Shown here piece after piece: positions 11,263 to 22,490 of a stretch of DNA of 64,000 nucleotides. Both the position numbers and the translations under genes were made by a program. Origin of the DNA: Arachis hypogaea (Eukaryota; Streptophyta; Magnoliopsida; Fabales; Fabaceae). Within the stretch, counting starts at the first letter, position 1, and each line of letters starts with the position of its first letter. The notes beneath the pieces are model-generated. The model did no database searches, was not told where the DNA came from, and saw only the letters and a list, made by a program, of their open reading frames with translations. Location: positions 16,689,878 through 16,753,877 of the forward strand of contig NC_092054.1 in assembly GCF_003086295.3 (NCBI RefSeq). Direction: 5' to 3'.

Positions 11263-12419
11263 CGACTATGACGGGAAGTGGACTGAAGCATGTCACACCT
11301 GCCTGGCCATGAGACAATACCAAAGCATTGCCATTAACATCAACGGAAGCTGCGAGAAGTGGATAAAGATGAAGACAAGGTTTTGCTCATAGTATGTTAT
11401 TAGCCATAGTCAACCTTTGTATACAGGTGATATGTAACATCAATAGAAGAGCACAATCTTCAAAAATCTGGCTATCACATTTTGACACCCTGCCTTTGTT
11501 TCAGCACTTTATCTACTGCCAATGAATAATATGACTTAGGATTCATTTTGTCGCTACTAATTAATTAATAATAGTGTTATCCCTGATTGCACAGACTCGC
11601 CTTTTAGATGCGATTTTTTTGACTGAATGAACATAAAAAAATAATTCACATGGAAAAAATAATTCAATTCATTTAACATTTAATTGACAGATTAAACATT
11701 CATTTTCTTCCTGTTATTAAAAATACTTTAGATTAGAAACATGTCCATCAAGAGTCTCATAAAATTATAATTTTTACAAATTTATAGAAAAAACTTTTGT
11801 CCAAGTACAACTTTTTAATTATTTAAAAAATATCTATCCCTCTCATAAAATTATATTCTACAATACAATCAGACTTTGTATTTTTTAAAACATATATATA
11901 ACTCCTATGAAAATATATTTATTAAAGTCACACTTGAGTATAAATTTTATAAGAATGAAAAGGTGGGTGGACAATGGCCCAAGTGTCTTTCACATCTATA
12001 TTTTGTCTTATTGATGTCATCACCAAACTCTATGTAGATATATTTTAAAGAAATGATATTCCCTCCAGAGTCAACTTCACCAACTAACTCATTTCTAAGG
12101 ATAAAGTTACTCACATTGAAAATAACAAATACAAGGGAACATGTTTTGAAACTCTAACTAGCGAGACAAAATGCATTAAATGCTTACAAGTTACAACAGA
12201 CAAAGTGGCTCTAGAAACATATTTCAGCCGATTACAACAAACAAAGTGGCTCTTGGAGCATATTTCAGCCCACACTACCTTATGCTAGTCATGAGCGTAC
12301 AAGCTATCATGAGTTCGAACGAGGAATGTAAAAACTTTTATCCCTTGGCGACGTCTTCCTAAAATGGAATCCAAGGTCATTATCAGAGACTCATATCACA
12401 AATCATTCATTAATGATAC
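11263..12419. other. AT-rich spacer between Ulp1 modules
   Basis: It contains only short chance frames. The stretch 11560-12100 is very AT-rich. Nothing else is supported. Confidence 0.5.
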
Positions 12420-13207
12420 AGGTCAATTATGCTCCACATACGGCAAAAGCAGGTGGGAGGCACCAAAAGAACGGATGTCTAACATGCTGAATTGAACATG
12501 TGTTTCGCATTGCTACGATTTCAACAACCCTCCCATCTATAGGTCGTCCAGGTATCAACGTTTGAATATGTCGCCTTGTGAGTCGATATTGGGCATTCTG
12601 ACAAGGGTTTCCCTAAATTGAAGCAAACGTTAAAGGGAGTCACACATAACAAATGAAGCAAATAATCATCATCACATACTCATTTGAATGTCCATCCGAG
12701 AATAAATAGTTGAATAACAAGGTATCCTCACGATTGAAATCCATTCATGAGTGGCTTTAAACTTTGACCTAGTCTTAGCAACGTTCTGATTAGAAACAAC
12801 AAGACATGCACATTATGTTTTGTTTGATTTAACTACTTCAATGTAAATCACTGCTGCATATAAATGTTCTAGAATAAGAAATTTTACCCGCATTGTGCTG
12901 CAAGCAGTAGCAGCTCTTAAACGCTTTGTCGGCGCTGATCCAGTGCATCGCCCATCTGGTGAGTGGAAGAGCATCCTTCCTTTTAGCACCAGGGCTGTCA
13001 GCGGCTGCGGCGGGTTGTTCTCCTCCGAGTCAACTGCAACAGTCAGGATTTCTAGGGGAAGGGTTGGAGCTTTGCTTGGAATGGAGGAGCCGCGTAAGAT
13101 GGTGGCATCTCTGTGGTTTGTCGATTCAAAAACATCATCAGCAATAGCTTGCACATTTTCAGCATGTCCATGCAAAACAAAGGCAACAGCGGCAACTTCT
13201 TCCCTAC
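12420..13207 (-). pseudogene. Second, partial Ulp1-like module
   Basis: On the minus strand an exon-like frame of about 13203 to 12888 follows an acceptor (TTTTGTAG then GAAGAAGTTGCC). It ends at a donor after ACCATGCGG (then GTAAAATT). It reads HGHAENVQAIADDVFESTN and onward, with no named domain. A short exon-like piece near 12780-12720 and a frame at about 12600-12430 follow. The latter has RHIQTLIPGRPIDG and then FFWCLPPAFAV, close to HFWSLPPSFAV in the neighbouring module. The two modules therefore look like diverged copies, or like pieces of two related proteases. No His/Asp catalytic block follows this copy. Exon joins are inferred by eye. Confidence 0.45.
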
Positions 13208-14192
13208 AAAAGTGTTAATATAGTATATAAGATTATTACCATGGATGGAAAAAACGACCATGCACATAAAATGCATTTCAAAATAGCATTCATCCACCTG
13301 AGATTTCGCTGCTGGGAAGCGACTGTGCATGGTTTGGATGGAAACATGTCTTCGTACCTAGTAGACCACTTGAATATAGATGATAGAGAAAAAAATAATT
13401 AGTATTGGGCACATAAACCTTCAAACTAAGTGTGGAATATATAGTGATACCACTCTCCCAACATATGAGACTATTGGATAATACCCATAGTATAATGTTG
13501 CACTATATTAGACCAGTGGACACTACCATTATTTTATTTTGCATGTCAAACTAGGCTTCACACCAACGGCCAAGTGTCCCATTGTGTAATAATATATTTC
13601 ATAGTAATTCATAGTAAATTTATAATCGCATGCATTTAACTTAACATGAATTCATGGTATAACAATATTTATATTAATAGTAAAAGTATAAATTATGAAT
13701 ACAACTAAAGATCTAACAGAAGAAGTATTTATATTTATGAGTCTTATTAATATTATTTCAAACATTATCGAAATTCTTATATACATATAACATAACTTTT
13801 TCTACAATCTCAATTGAAAAATATATTTTATTCCAAGAATTCAAAAATAAATAAGGATAATTACACTATAAATGAGACAACTAGTAATAACAATATATGA
13901 AGACAGGAATATTATGGAATAATGTTATTGTTGGCCGAATACATGGACTGGTATACATTAAGAAAACAAAAAAAATTCCACAACGACTGAAATGGCCAAA
14001 ATTTTAATTTACTTAATTCTCATTTATTAGGACATAAGGGAACCGTTGGAACACATATCTGAAATTCAATTCATGAATTCATTATGCCAACAAACAGATG
14101 CCGAGCTACTTCCTTTAAAAAGGCATGACTCAAACGCTATAACACCATTATTCTATAACATCCCTTCTTATTTTTCATTCAAAACAATGGTC

Positions 14193-14609
14193 ATGCCCAA
14201 AAAGAAATTATATGTTGTTTTCCATGGAAAAAAACCTGGGATCTACAACAATTGACCAGAGTGTTTTGCTTAGGTGAACGGTTTCAGTGGTAATCTGCAC
14301 AAGTCTTACGAGGACTATAACCAAGCTAGGATTGCATGGGAGGACTTCCTGGAAAATCAACAATCACAACACCAGAGAACTTCCATTCAACAAGAAGCAC
14401 ATCAGGGCCCTCTTCATCGAACCGATTATGCGACAACGTTGTATCAACACCAGGTCACGCCATCGCCACAACCCCACCTTATTACACAAGACTCTTATAC
14501 AACCGATGATGACTTCTATAATGAGCACTTACTCAATCTTCATGAACAGGGAGCTCTCAATGAAGGGCCCCCTTGCTGCGTCGGTTTTCCCTTCGTTCGT
14601 TTGTTATAA
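14193..14609 (+). pseudogene. Viroplasmin-domain (RNase H1 N-terminal type) ORF, broken
   Basis: The frame opens MPKKKLYVVFHGKKPGIY, the start of the small viroplasmin/RNase H hybrid-binding fold (Cauli_VI family, found in eukaryotic RNase H1, plant TE genes and caulimoviruses). The domain continues after two in-frame stops, TGA 14253-14255 and TAG 14271-14273, with GFSGNLHKSYEDYNQA and a Gln/His-rich tail to the stop near 14607. This domain class binds RNA:DNA hybrids or dsRNA. Upstream, the frame from 14046 may add a leader. It lies in MULE-1 and runs toward the minus-strand partner at 15583-16452. Whether it is element cargo or a separate old insertion cannot be settled here. Confidence 0.6.
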
Positions 14610-15582
14610 TCATCATTAGTGTTATTGTCCTATGGTATGCTTTATTACGAAACTAATTTATACCTTGTTATATTCTTCTATTACAGTAAACTAATTATAA
14701 TAAGAAGCAGCAATCTAACTAATCACCATGTGTAAGGAATCTGTATCTTACGTGCCACTACATTTCAAATAGTTTTGAATGCAATGTTTATATAAAAAGC
14801 CACAAGCAGTTGAATATATATTAAACAAATTTTTAATTTACAAAGGCATTCCTTTCTGCACATCTTCCTTGCAGATCTAAAAAAATCTATCACCACAAGC
14901 TAAAGACAAAAACCATAAATATCCCATTATGTGCAATAGAATCATAATAAATTAAAAAACTTGCATTGTACTCTTTGTGCCATCTGACGTACGATAAAGC
15001 ACTGTTCACAAACGACAACAATTATTTCTTAAGATTTTAGCTTTTTTCGCATTGGGCAAAAAAGGATGCTACAACAAATTCTTACTGATTTAAGCTCCCT
15101 ATTACATAAGTTCGGTTTAGTTTATTAATCTTCCCATATGATACCGATTTTCAGAAGAAATTAACTCAACTACCCTGAAAATCAACTACTTAATACAATT
15201 ATCAAATAACCATTAAAACCTATTCTTCCAAGTAATACATTTAGAGAACCTTTTACAAAATTGAGTTCAGATAACAGAAATGCAACATATCCATAACCAC
15301 ACATTACAACAACACACCAAATCAACAAGGTTCCACATGAGAAGATTCCTCAGCACCACACCTAACTTACTCAGCCAACAAACTAGTGGAGCATTAGCAC
15401 CTTAATTAGCAAGAACAACATACCCCTAATTAAATTAAACAATACATAGCAACGCATACAACCTAAAAAGAGGTAAAATAACAATAAAGGAGAACATCCA
15501 AAACACAGCACACATTCAACACACAAACAACAATGGAATCTACAATTTTGTTGCACAACCAAAAAAAATTACAAGCACCTCT
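14610..15582. other. Spacer between two viroplasmin-type pseudogenes
   Basis: AT-rich, with only chance frames. It may hold the 3' ends of both flanking genes, which converge on it. Confidence 0.45.
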
Positions 15583-16452
15583 TCATATTGCATTGCCTTC
15601 AACGTTTCTGTGTTTTAGTGCATCGTAACGACCCCTCAGCTTCTTGTATGCCTCTTCTAATTGACTTAATTTCGCACGGAGAGCATTGTTACTGTCCTTT
15701 ACAAGCTTCAGCTTCGAATAGCTATAGTCCCGAATCTCCTTTCCGGTTAAATCCAACACACGACCTAACATCTCAAATGCTGCATCCTCTCTTGTAGTTT
15801 TCTCAACCAAGGAGAATCGACCCCTGGCTGAAAGCTCAACTTCAAATGGATCGCCCGGAACCACCACAGTGAACCCGTAAAATGGGCCTTTCTCTCTTGT
15901 AAACCGTTCTTGCTTGAAAAAGCATGGACCAGGAATTTGAGCATCATGGCACACCTTCACCAACCAATTCTCCATGTTGGCCACAACAGCAAACTCCAAA
16001 TTCAGCTCCTCTTCTGGAATAACGGGTATTCTTGGGATTACATTATACCAAACACTAAATTTCGGCCATCATCTAGAACAAAACAGATCAACAAAATGCT
16101 ATAACAAATGCGACAACAGATGTTCTGAAAAATTCACCAACTGAAGTTTTAAATACTTACACGACACAACTGCACCACGCTGTGAGCTTTCGTTCGACAG
16201 ATTGTTGTTATATCCGGAGGCTCCTTATCCAATTGCGCCAACGAATTCACCACACGAAGCTTTCTCCCATGACATCAAACACATTCTTGCCTTGAAGCAC
16301 ATACAGACATGTTCATAGCTATTAAAACATTGGTACTCTGGAAAAGTGAAGTTAGTTACCTATTCGTTAGCCTCTTCCCAACTAGTAGAAACACCAGGAC
16401 AGTGTCCCTTTGTCACAACAAAGAAAAAGAACCGCTTCAACCCTAAATCCAT
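15583..16452 (-). pseudogene. Viroplasmin plus dsRBD-like gene, broken
   Basis: On the minus strand an ATG at 16452 opens a frame with FFFVVTKGHCPGVSTSWEEA, another viroplasmin-type N-terminus, stopped by TAG near 16367. A middle exon-like piece (about 16270-16140) has a donor-like end. The last exon runs from about 16070 to 15583: 138 codons from a TTG, or longer if read upstream through PRIPVIPEEELNLE. It contains GPFYGFTVVVPG, then REDAAFEMLGRVL, a spacing reminiscent of a double-stranded-RNA-binding domain. It ends in a charged helix with coiled-coil character (LRAKLSQLEEAYKKLRGRY). An in-frame TGA sits at the presumed exon start, so the gene is probably dead. The dsRBD assignment is tentative. 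Confidence 0.45.
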
Positions 16453-17020
16453 TTGTTCTTATTCTTCAATGTTACTCTCCTTCTCCCCAACTGTGTCTTT
16501 CAAGTAGTGTTTCAAATTTCAATTCCAACTTGGGGATTTTGTAACCATCAATTTCTCCCATTAATACTTAATAGTAGTTAATTTTTAGAAAACGCTAGCC
16601 CAAATTGCCAACTTCCAGAGGACTTCATTTTTTCATATAGCTGCTTAAGAAATATAGGCTAAGAAAAAATTTTACATAATAAGCCCAACCCTAAACACAT
16701 CACACATTGCAACAAAAAAAAATATATATTTCAAAGGTTTTCATTTTTATCCTTTGATTAATCCAAAGGCCTTCGTAAAAACAGGCCCAGACCCAAATAC
16801 ATCACACATATGTAAAAAACATAATTCTATTTGAAAATCTCAATAACTCCCAACACAAAAACAGTTTTTTATACATTACCTCCACCATTGGGTCACATTA
16901 CAAATACAACAAAACCTATTCACCCATTACGTTCTGAAAAACGAAATCACACTCTCCAAGAATTTTTTAACTTTAAATACGTGTCATCCTAACAAAGTGC
17001 CAGCACAACAAAAAATAAAG
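16453..17020. other. Right interior of MULE-1, no gene seen
   Basis: AT-rich sequence between the dsRBD-like gene start and the right TIR. It probably includes the minus-strand promoter region. No motif is distinctive enough to call. Confidence 0.4.
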
Positions 17021-17059
17021 GCTCATTGTGAGCCTAGTTCACATGAGGCTAATGCTAAA
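17021..17059 (-). repeat. MULE-1 right terminal inverted repeat, split by an LTR
   Basis: This is the inner part of the right TIR. The last 12 bases of the element lie at 20793-20804, because solo LTR-A inserted inside the TIR and duplicated CTAAA. Joining across one CTAAA copy restores the inverted match to 662-681. Confidence 0.75.
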
Positions 17060-20000
17060 TGTAAGACCTAGAAATTTTAGAAAATTTTATTAAGAACTAA
17101 TTTAGATTTATTTATCATTAAGTATTTTAATCTCTGAAATTATTTTATTAAAGATAATTAAAACAAATTTTGATTAATTGAGTTTAAAGTAATTTAAGAT
17201 TTTATCTGATTTTATAATTATCGAATTATTTTCTATATTTAAATTATAAAGTTTAGCAAATGAAAAATAATAAAAATTTTATATGATTTAGTTTAAATAA
17301 TTAAGATTTCAGAATTTAATACAAATAATTTTATAAATAAAGAAAATTAATTATATTACCTTATAATTTCAATTAGAGTATTTGATTTCAAATCAATTAA
17401 TATTTTAGTATAATAAATAATATTTTAGAGTAATTTTAGAGATTTAATTAGATTCTAGATTAACCCAAAATCCCCAATTTCATACACATAAAACGCTAAT
17501 TTTACCCTAAATTAAATCCTAACCTCACAACCACTCACCATCCACCGCTCCAAGCCCTATACACCCACATACAGAAGAAATGAAGAAAGGGAAGAGAGAA
17601 GTGGGAAGAACCGAGTGGGGAGGAGGAGAGGGAGAGCACAGAGAGCAGAGGGAGGATACAGAGAGGGGACATGCTACTGCCGTCGTCCAGTCGCCACGCC
17701 ACGGCCGCTGTTCATGCGCCGCCGTCGTTGACAAGGGGAGAGATAGAGCTCGCGATGCAGGAGTAGAAGAGAAGCCATCGTCGCGCGTTGATTCCGGTTT
17801 TGCCACGCCATCTCGCCGTTGGGGTCGCAACCACCATCGCCGCCAAAGCCGCGCGTTCGTCCCTGGTCGCGCCACCACTGTCGTCCAAGGAGCCGCCACC
17901 TCTGTTCGTCGACACCGTTCAGGGAAGAAGGAAGAGACGCACGAGCGTTAGTGGAGTAGAGAGCCTCTGCTGGGTCACCACCGCACCTGGGTGCTGCTGT
18001 CGAAGCCACTCTTACCACCGCTGCTACTAGGGTTTGTTGTCGTCAAGCCCCGCGTTGCCACCGTTGGAGGAATTTCGTGCGCCGCCGCCGCCATCGCTGC
18101 CGGTGTGGTCGGAGCCACCGTTGCTGGTTTGGTCGGAGCCGCCGTTGCTGGTGAGAGAGAGAGGCTAGCCAGTTCTGCTTCTGGTTTCTAAAATCTGACA
18201 AGAACTTCATTGTAGTTGCTGGAGTTGCTGTTGCTGTTGCTCTGGCTTCGTTTTGAACCATTAAACCGCTACTATTTTGGTAAGCCCTACCTTGTTTCTG
18301 ATTCTTCCTTGTTCTACCAATTTGTTTTTATCTTAAAGCATGTTGCTGAAACTATTTGTATTGAATAAAGTGCTTATAGTAAGTTACGTTGCCGTTGCTG
18401 CCACGGTCGCCGGTGAATCATGCACCGCCATCAAAGTTGAAGATAGCACCAACCTTCTTCTTCTAGTTTTGATTTTCCTATTCTTGAACTTGTAAGCTTT
18501 AATCCTTATTCTGCTTCCATTTTGTTTCTTAGTCTTTTCCTGTTCTGAGTAAAGAAAACCTATATTTCTGTTTAACACTGCTGCTCTGCCTTCCCTGTTT
18601 GCTGATGGAATTATGATAGGTGATAGTATTAATGGTACTAACGAGCTATTAGAGTTGCTGTCGCTGCTGAAATTAACAAAGATGGGATCATTGCGTTTAA
18701 ATTCGATGGGTTCGACTAACTGAGGTAGGGGCGCTTTTCTTAAACTTGTTTTACCTTCCAGAGTTATTATAAATCGATATTAATGCGTAAGATATATTTT
18801 TGTGATTTCGTAAGTCCTATGAATTGAATTGAGTTGCTTTGGATGAATGAGATTATTAGTTTGATTGATAAACTGATCAATTGAGAAAGTTGGATATTTG
18901 GATTAGTTTATTGATGTTGTTAAAGTGGTTTTCCTTGAATTATCAGAGAAGATTTATTATTGCCTTTTAGGTTAATTTTGGAAACGGTTTGATTTTAGAA
19001 AAGATTTAATATTAAAATTTAATTTGATATTAAACCCGATTTGATATCGGAATTTGATTTTAAAATAAAATTTGGTAAGGACTTGATATTTGAAAACGGG
19101 TTATTTATTGAGAATGATTTGCTATTTTGGAAATGATTCGAAAAGTGTTTGAGGAATGGTTTGGTTTGAAACTGTTTGAAAAGATCGAGAATTCTTAACT
19201 ATTGATTGATGCTGTTGGTTGAAGTCGGTTTAAATTGCGATTTATAGGATTGGTTGATTGAATTCTAGATTTTGCAATTTCCTTGGATTGAGTGTTGTTG
19301 TGATAATGGTTATTGGAAGTGATTTGACTGATTAACAAGCATTTGGTTTGGTTTGGTTGGGACCCAAAAAGGGTGGCAGTGTCCAAGTTTTAGAGGAGAT
19401 GCTGCCGAAATTTTATAAAATTGGAAGTTTTATTTGAAGTAATTAATTAAAAAGATTTGTTTTTAAACATTATATGTTTTAAGATTGATTTATTTATCAA
19501 AGAAAGAATTATGTTTTGAATTGGGATTGTTAATGAACGGAATGGAAAGAAGGATGATGAGGATTGATGAGGATTTTCTTTGAAATATGGTTTTTGAATC
19601 AATTTGGAAATGAGATTTGGATTGATGAATGATTATGATATTGAGAATGTTGAGATATGATCTTTGAATTATTCATATGGCTTATGAATTTTAAATATCT
19701 GAGATACGAGGTTCCCTGGATTAAGTGTCGTGGCTTGCCACCACGTGTATCAGGTTGAAAACTCGATACTCTGTTGACCCTACGACGTAAGTGTGACCGG
19801 GCACTATATAAATTCCCGGGAATGTTACCCCCATCGAACAATATTGATTATTTGAGAAAAAGCTATGCATAGACTCTTGGGGATGCACGTCGGGGGACAG
19901 TCTAAGGTCAATTCAGACTTGTCGAGTTGGCTGGATAACTGACAGTTGAGCCTCATCAGCCATAGGACAGGCATGCATCATATGCATTTGTATGCTTTGT

Positions 20001-20792
20001 TTGGGTTTAAACTTGTTTGGGTTTGCCTAAATGCTAAACTGTTCTTAACTACTACTTGAACTATTTGCTGTAACTGCTACCTAAACCTGTGCTTTCCTTG
20101 TCTGTCTTGTCTGTGTTTGTCCTGGAGTGCTACATTTGAGAATGAACTTTGGTGCTGAATTAATGATTGTGTTGTTTGATTGCGTGGTTGGTTTCTGATT
20201 GAGATTTTATTATAAGAAAGGAAAGGTTTCGGATTTTTGACAGATTAAATATTGTTTCTTTGAAAAGGTTTTTGAACGATTACCTATTGGTTTTTAAAAG
20301 ATTCATAAGGCAACGATAATCACTGAGTTTGAAAAGAGTTTTCTTATTAAATATCTTCTTACGACAACTTTGAAACTCCGTGGTGAGACCGTGTGGTTAG
20401 GTTCTCACCCCCTACAGCTTTACCTTTTCAGGAACCGGATGAAGAAGCATTAAGAAGAGTTATACTGTGTTTGGTTTATATGTTGTTGTGTTAATTAGAT
20501 TATTTTCTTCCCTCGTCTTTGTTATCACAAGTTTGTAAGAGGGATAGGAGTTGTATATTTTATATGTATATTATATTAAGAGATATTATGTAAGGAGTCT
20601 TGTATATGAATCTATGCCTGCTTATATTTTTTTTAAGATAAAGTATTTATTTCTGGTTTTCAAAGAAATCAGCGATACAGTGTCGAGTCACAGGCTCCTA
20701 TTTTAATATTTAGTATGTAAAGTAGTTGTAATACTTCTTGCTATCAGAGTAGCGCAGCAGGAAGCGTGATTTCTGATAATGAGAGTGTTACA
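17060..20792 (+). mobile_element. Solo LTR-A, 3.7 kb, inserted in the MULE-1 right TIR
   Basis: Termini are TGTAAGACC and GTGTTACA. The 5-bp duplication CTAAA is perfect (17055-17059 and 20793-20797). No protein domain or internal LTR pair is visible, so it is a very long solo LTR or a large non-coding LTR derivative. The left 460 bp is extremely AT-rich. A GC-rich block of GCCGCC type follows (about 17580-18240), which may be a promoter or leader. A block at 19670-19990 is shared with LTR-B, as is GGTTCTCACCCC near 20398. ORFs at 17525-18261 on both strands come from the GC-rich block and are not genes. Confidence 0.8.
19670..19990 (+). repeat. Block shared between LTR-A and LTR-B
   Basis: It is homologous to about 33970-34275. 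Landmarks in the same order: ATGGCTTATGAAT, GTGGCTTGCCACCACGTGT, CTCGATACTCTGTT, GTGACCGGGCAC, GGGGACAGTCTAAGG, GGTTGGCTGGATAAC (variant GAGTTGG here) and GCCATAGGACAGGCATGCAT. It marks the two LTRs as related families. Confidence 0.85.
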
Positions 20793-20813
20793 CTAAAACT
20801 CACTGTTAATCGA

Positions 20814-21330
20814 AGATATCGTTAGCCACTTGGCTTGTATAAAAAGCCAAGTGTCATAAACATCATTATGAAAGTACTATTATTTTAACATTCTCTTAGC
20901 TTTAACTTATATTGAAGTTGCATTGAGATCTTATTAATATTCATTGCCTTCTAGTCTTGTTGAATTCATAAGTTTTGTTCAAATTACCTTATAAAAACAT
21001 GTCAGTATCTTCTTTGTAAAACATCTCTAAAATTGCAGTGCATAGTTGTTAACTTATTATTAAAATGGTGTACAAAAGTATAAAATGATAATAAACACAA
21101 AAGCCATCATGATTTATAACAAGCCACAATTATCATATCAATAAGAAAAATTTTAGGTGGACACTGTTATGCAGGTTTTTATAAACACAAAGAGAATTAT
21201 TTGACAAAAGAAACAAAAAACCAATTTTACCCATAGTTAGAAACACTAACAAAATTACTCAAGTAAGATCGAAACAAATTTTTTACCTACAAAAACTGAT
21301 TTGTGTGCCAAAATTGTCCAGACGTCAAAT
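20814..21330. other. Spacer between MULE-1 and CACTA-1
   Basis: AT-rich; nothing supported. It ends in the AAT target duplicated by CACTA-1. Confidence 0.55.
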
Positions 21331-21640
21331 CACTACAACATTTTTGGCCTAAGGTAACCCTTATTCGAAGCAACACTTAACAAAAGTTACCTTAGATAGA
21401 CAAAGACAACATTTTTTACGAGTTACCTTTGATTAAGGCAAAGATAACAAAATTTTTAGCCACCCATAAAAAGAGTTGTCTTTGATATCTAAAACAACAT
21501 TTATAAAATGTTACAAAATAAAAACTTTAAAACAACATTTATAAATAAAAATACAACACTTTATAAGAGTTGTCAAAAAAATTAAACAAATAACATTTAT
21601 AAAATGTTGCCTAAAATTATTTATGATTAAAAATTTTAAA
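21331..21640 (+). repeat. CACTA-1 left terminal and subterminal repeats
   Basis: The terminal CACTACAACA is followed by repeated elements such as AAAGTTACCTT, AGGCAAAGATAAC, GAGTTGTC and AACATTTATAAA. These are presumed transposase-binding sites. Confidence 0.75.
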
Positions 21641-21825
21641 AGAAAACTTTTAATTATATTTCCACCCATTATTTTTTCAATAAAAAAAAACTTAAACAAA
21701 ACAAAACTTTGAAAATTGAATTGCTTCAGTTCCATTTCCCACACACACAAAGTGAAGCCTTTCTCCCCTGCAACAACACCATCGTACCCTTTCTCCCCTT
21801 CCTAATGGTGGTGACAGCAGGTCAG

Positions 21826-22050
21826 CAACGTTCAATCGCCGGTGCACTCCTCCACGTACGGCGACGGCGCGGTGTTATCCTCGACGAACGACGGCGCGCT
21901 GTTCTTCAGAAGCCCTAACATAGCCACTGTAACAACTCACGGACCATTTCTCCAGAAGCCCTAACGGCGACAGCGGTGCTCAATCGCGGTGCACTCCTCC
22001 ATGTACAGCGACGGCGCGGTGCTCTCCACGACGGACGTGGTGCTCAATCT
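21826..22050 (+). repeat. GC-rich degenerate duplication near the left end of CACTA-1
   Basis: Two related blocks (about 21826-21920 and 21962-22050) share GGTGCACTCCTCCA, GGCGACGGCGCGGTG and AGAAGCCCTAAC. They may be captured promoter or 5' UTR sequence. The frames at 21709-21918 and 21989-22174 have no recognisable domain. Confidence 0.5.
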
Positions 22051-22328
22051 CGAGAAACCCTTCTCCCTTCTCTTCTCCTTTTCGTTCTTCCTCTGTTCCT
22101 CCATTTTCAGGTATTTGAGAAAACTGATTTTGATGTTCTCTGAATTAATTCATTACAGTTTAGTTAAATTTTAATTTTTAGTTAGTAAATTATTTTGCTA
22201 TTCTCTGATTTGTTGGTATCTGATTTTGCTGTTCTATAGATTATTATTGTTGTGTATAAAAGTTTGTTATATTTATATAAGAGCAAATAAAAATAATAAT
22301 ATAGAATGATATAGAGATTATTGAACTC

Positions 22329-22490
22329 ACAGAATATTTAGGATTAAATTATTGGATCGAGAAGCTGATGAACACATTTGGGGGTTTCGATCTCATTGTT
22401 GGTGGCAGCCCTTGCAACAACCTTGGTGGGAGCAATAGGGTAAGCAGGGATGGATTAGAGGGTAAAAAATCTTCTCTCTTTTTTTATTAC
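22329..22490 (+). pseudogene. Captured fragment of a DRM-type cytosine methyltransferase
   Basis: The frame from 22329 reads TEYLGLNYWIEKLMN, then FGGFDLIVGGSPCNN (about 22383-22427), then SNRVSRDGLEGKKSSLFF. The SPCNN segment is the catalytic Pro-Cys motif (motif IV) of plant DRM2-class de novo DNA methyltransferases. The flanking GGFDLVVGGSPCNNL-like context is specific to DRMs rather than MET1/CMT, as far as I recall. Only about 54 codons remain, with no start, SAM-binding motif I or target recognition domain, so it cannot be an enzyme. The left edge looks like an exon start (CTCACAG before it). Confidence 0.8.

Larger units (their letters stand above)
662..20804. mobile_element. MULE-1: composite Mutator-like DNA transposon
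   Basis: The left end reads GGTGAGTTTTAGCATTAGCC. The right end, read on the minus strand after removing a nested LTR, reads AGTGAGTTTTAGCATTAGCC. The bases just outside, GTTAATCGA, are repeated exactly at 653-661 and 20805-20813. A 9-bp target duplication is the hallmark of Mutator-superfamily insertion. Gross length is 20143 bp. Three later insertions (899-3237, 7853-9315, 17060-20792, each with its own TSD) account for about 7.55 kb, leaving about 12.6 kb. Inside lie a FAR1-type transposase pseudogene (+), Ulp1-like protease modules (-), a viroplasmin-domain pseudogene (+) and a viroplasmin plus dsRBD-like pseudogene (-). All are broken, so this copy is not autonomous now. TIRs of about 40-50 bp are short for a MULE, but FAR1-related families often have modest TIRs. 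Confidence 0.85.

Noticed and set aside
17525..18261. Overlapping long frames on both strands in a GC-rich block
   Set aside because: They lie inside solo LTR-A, are low-complexity (Arg/Ala/Gly), overlap in several frames and match no domain I know.
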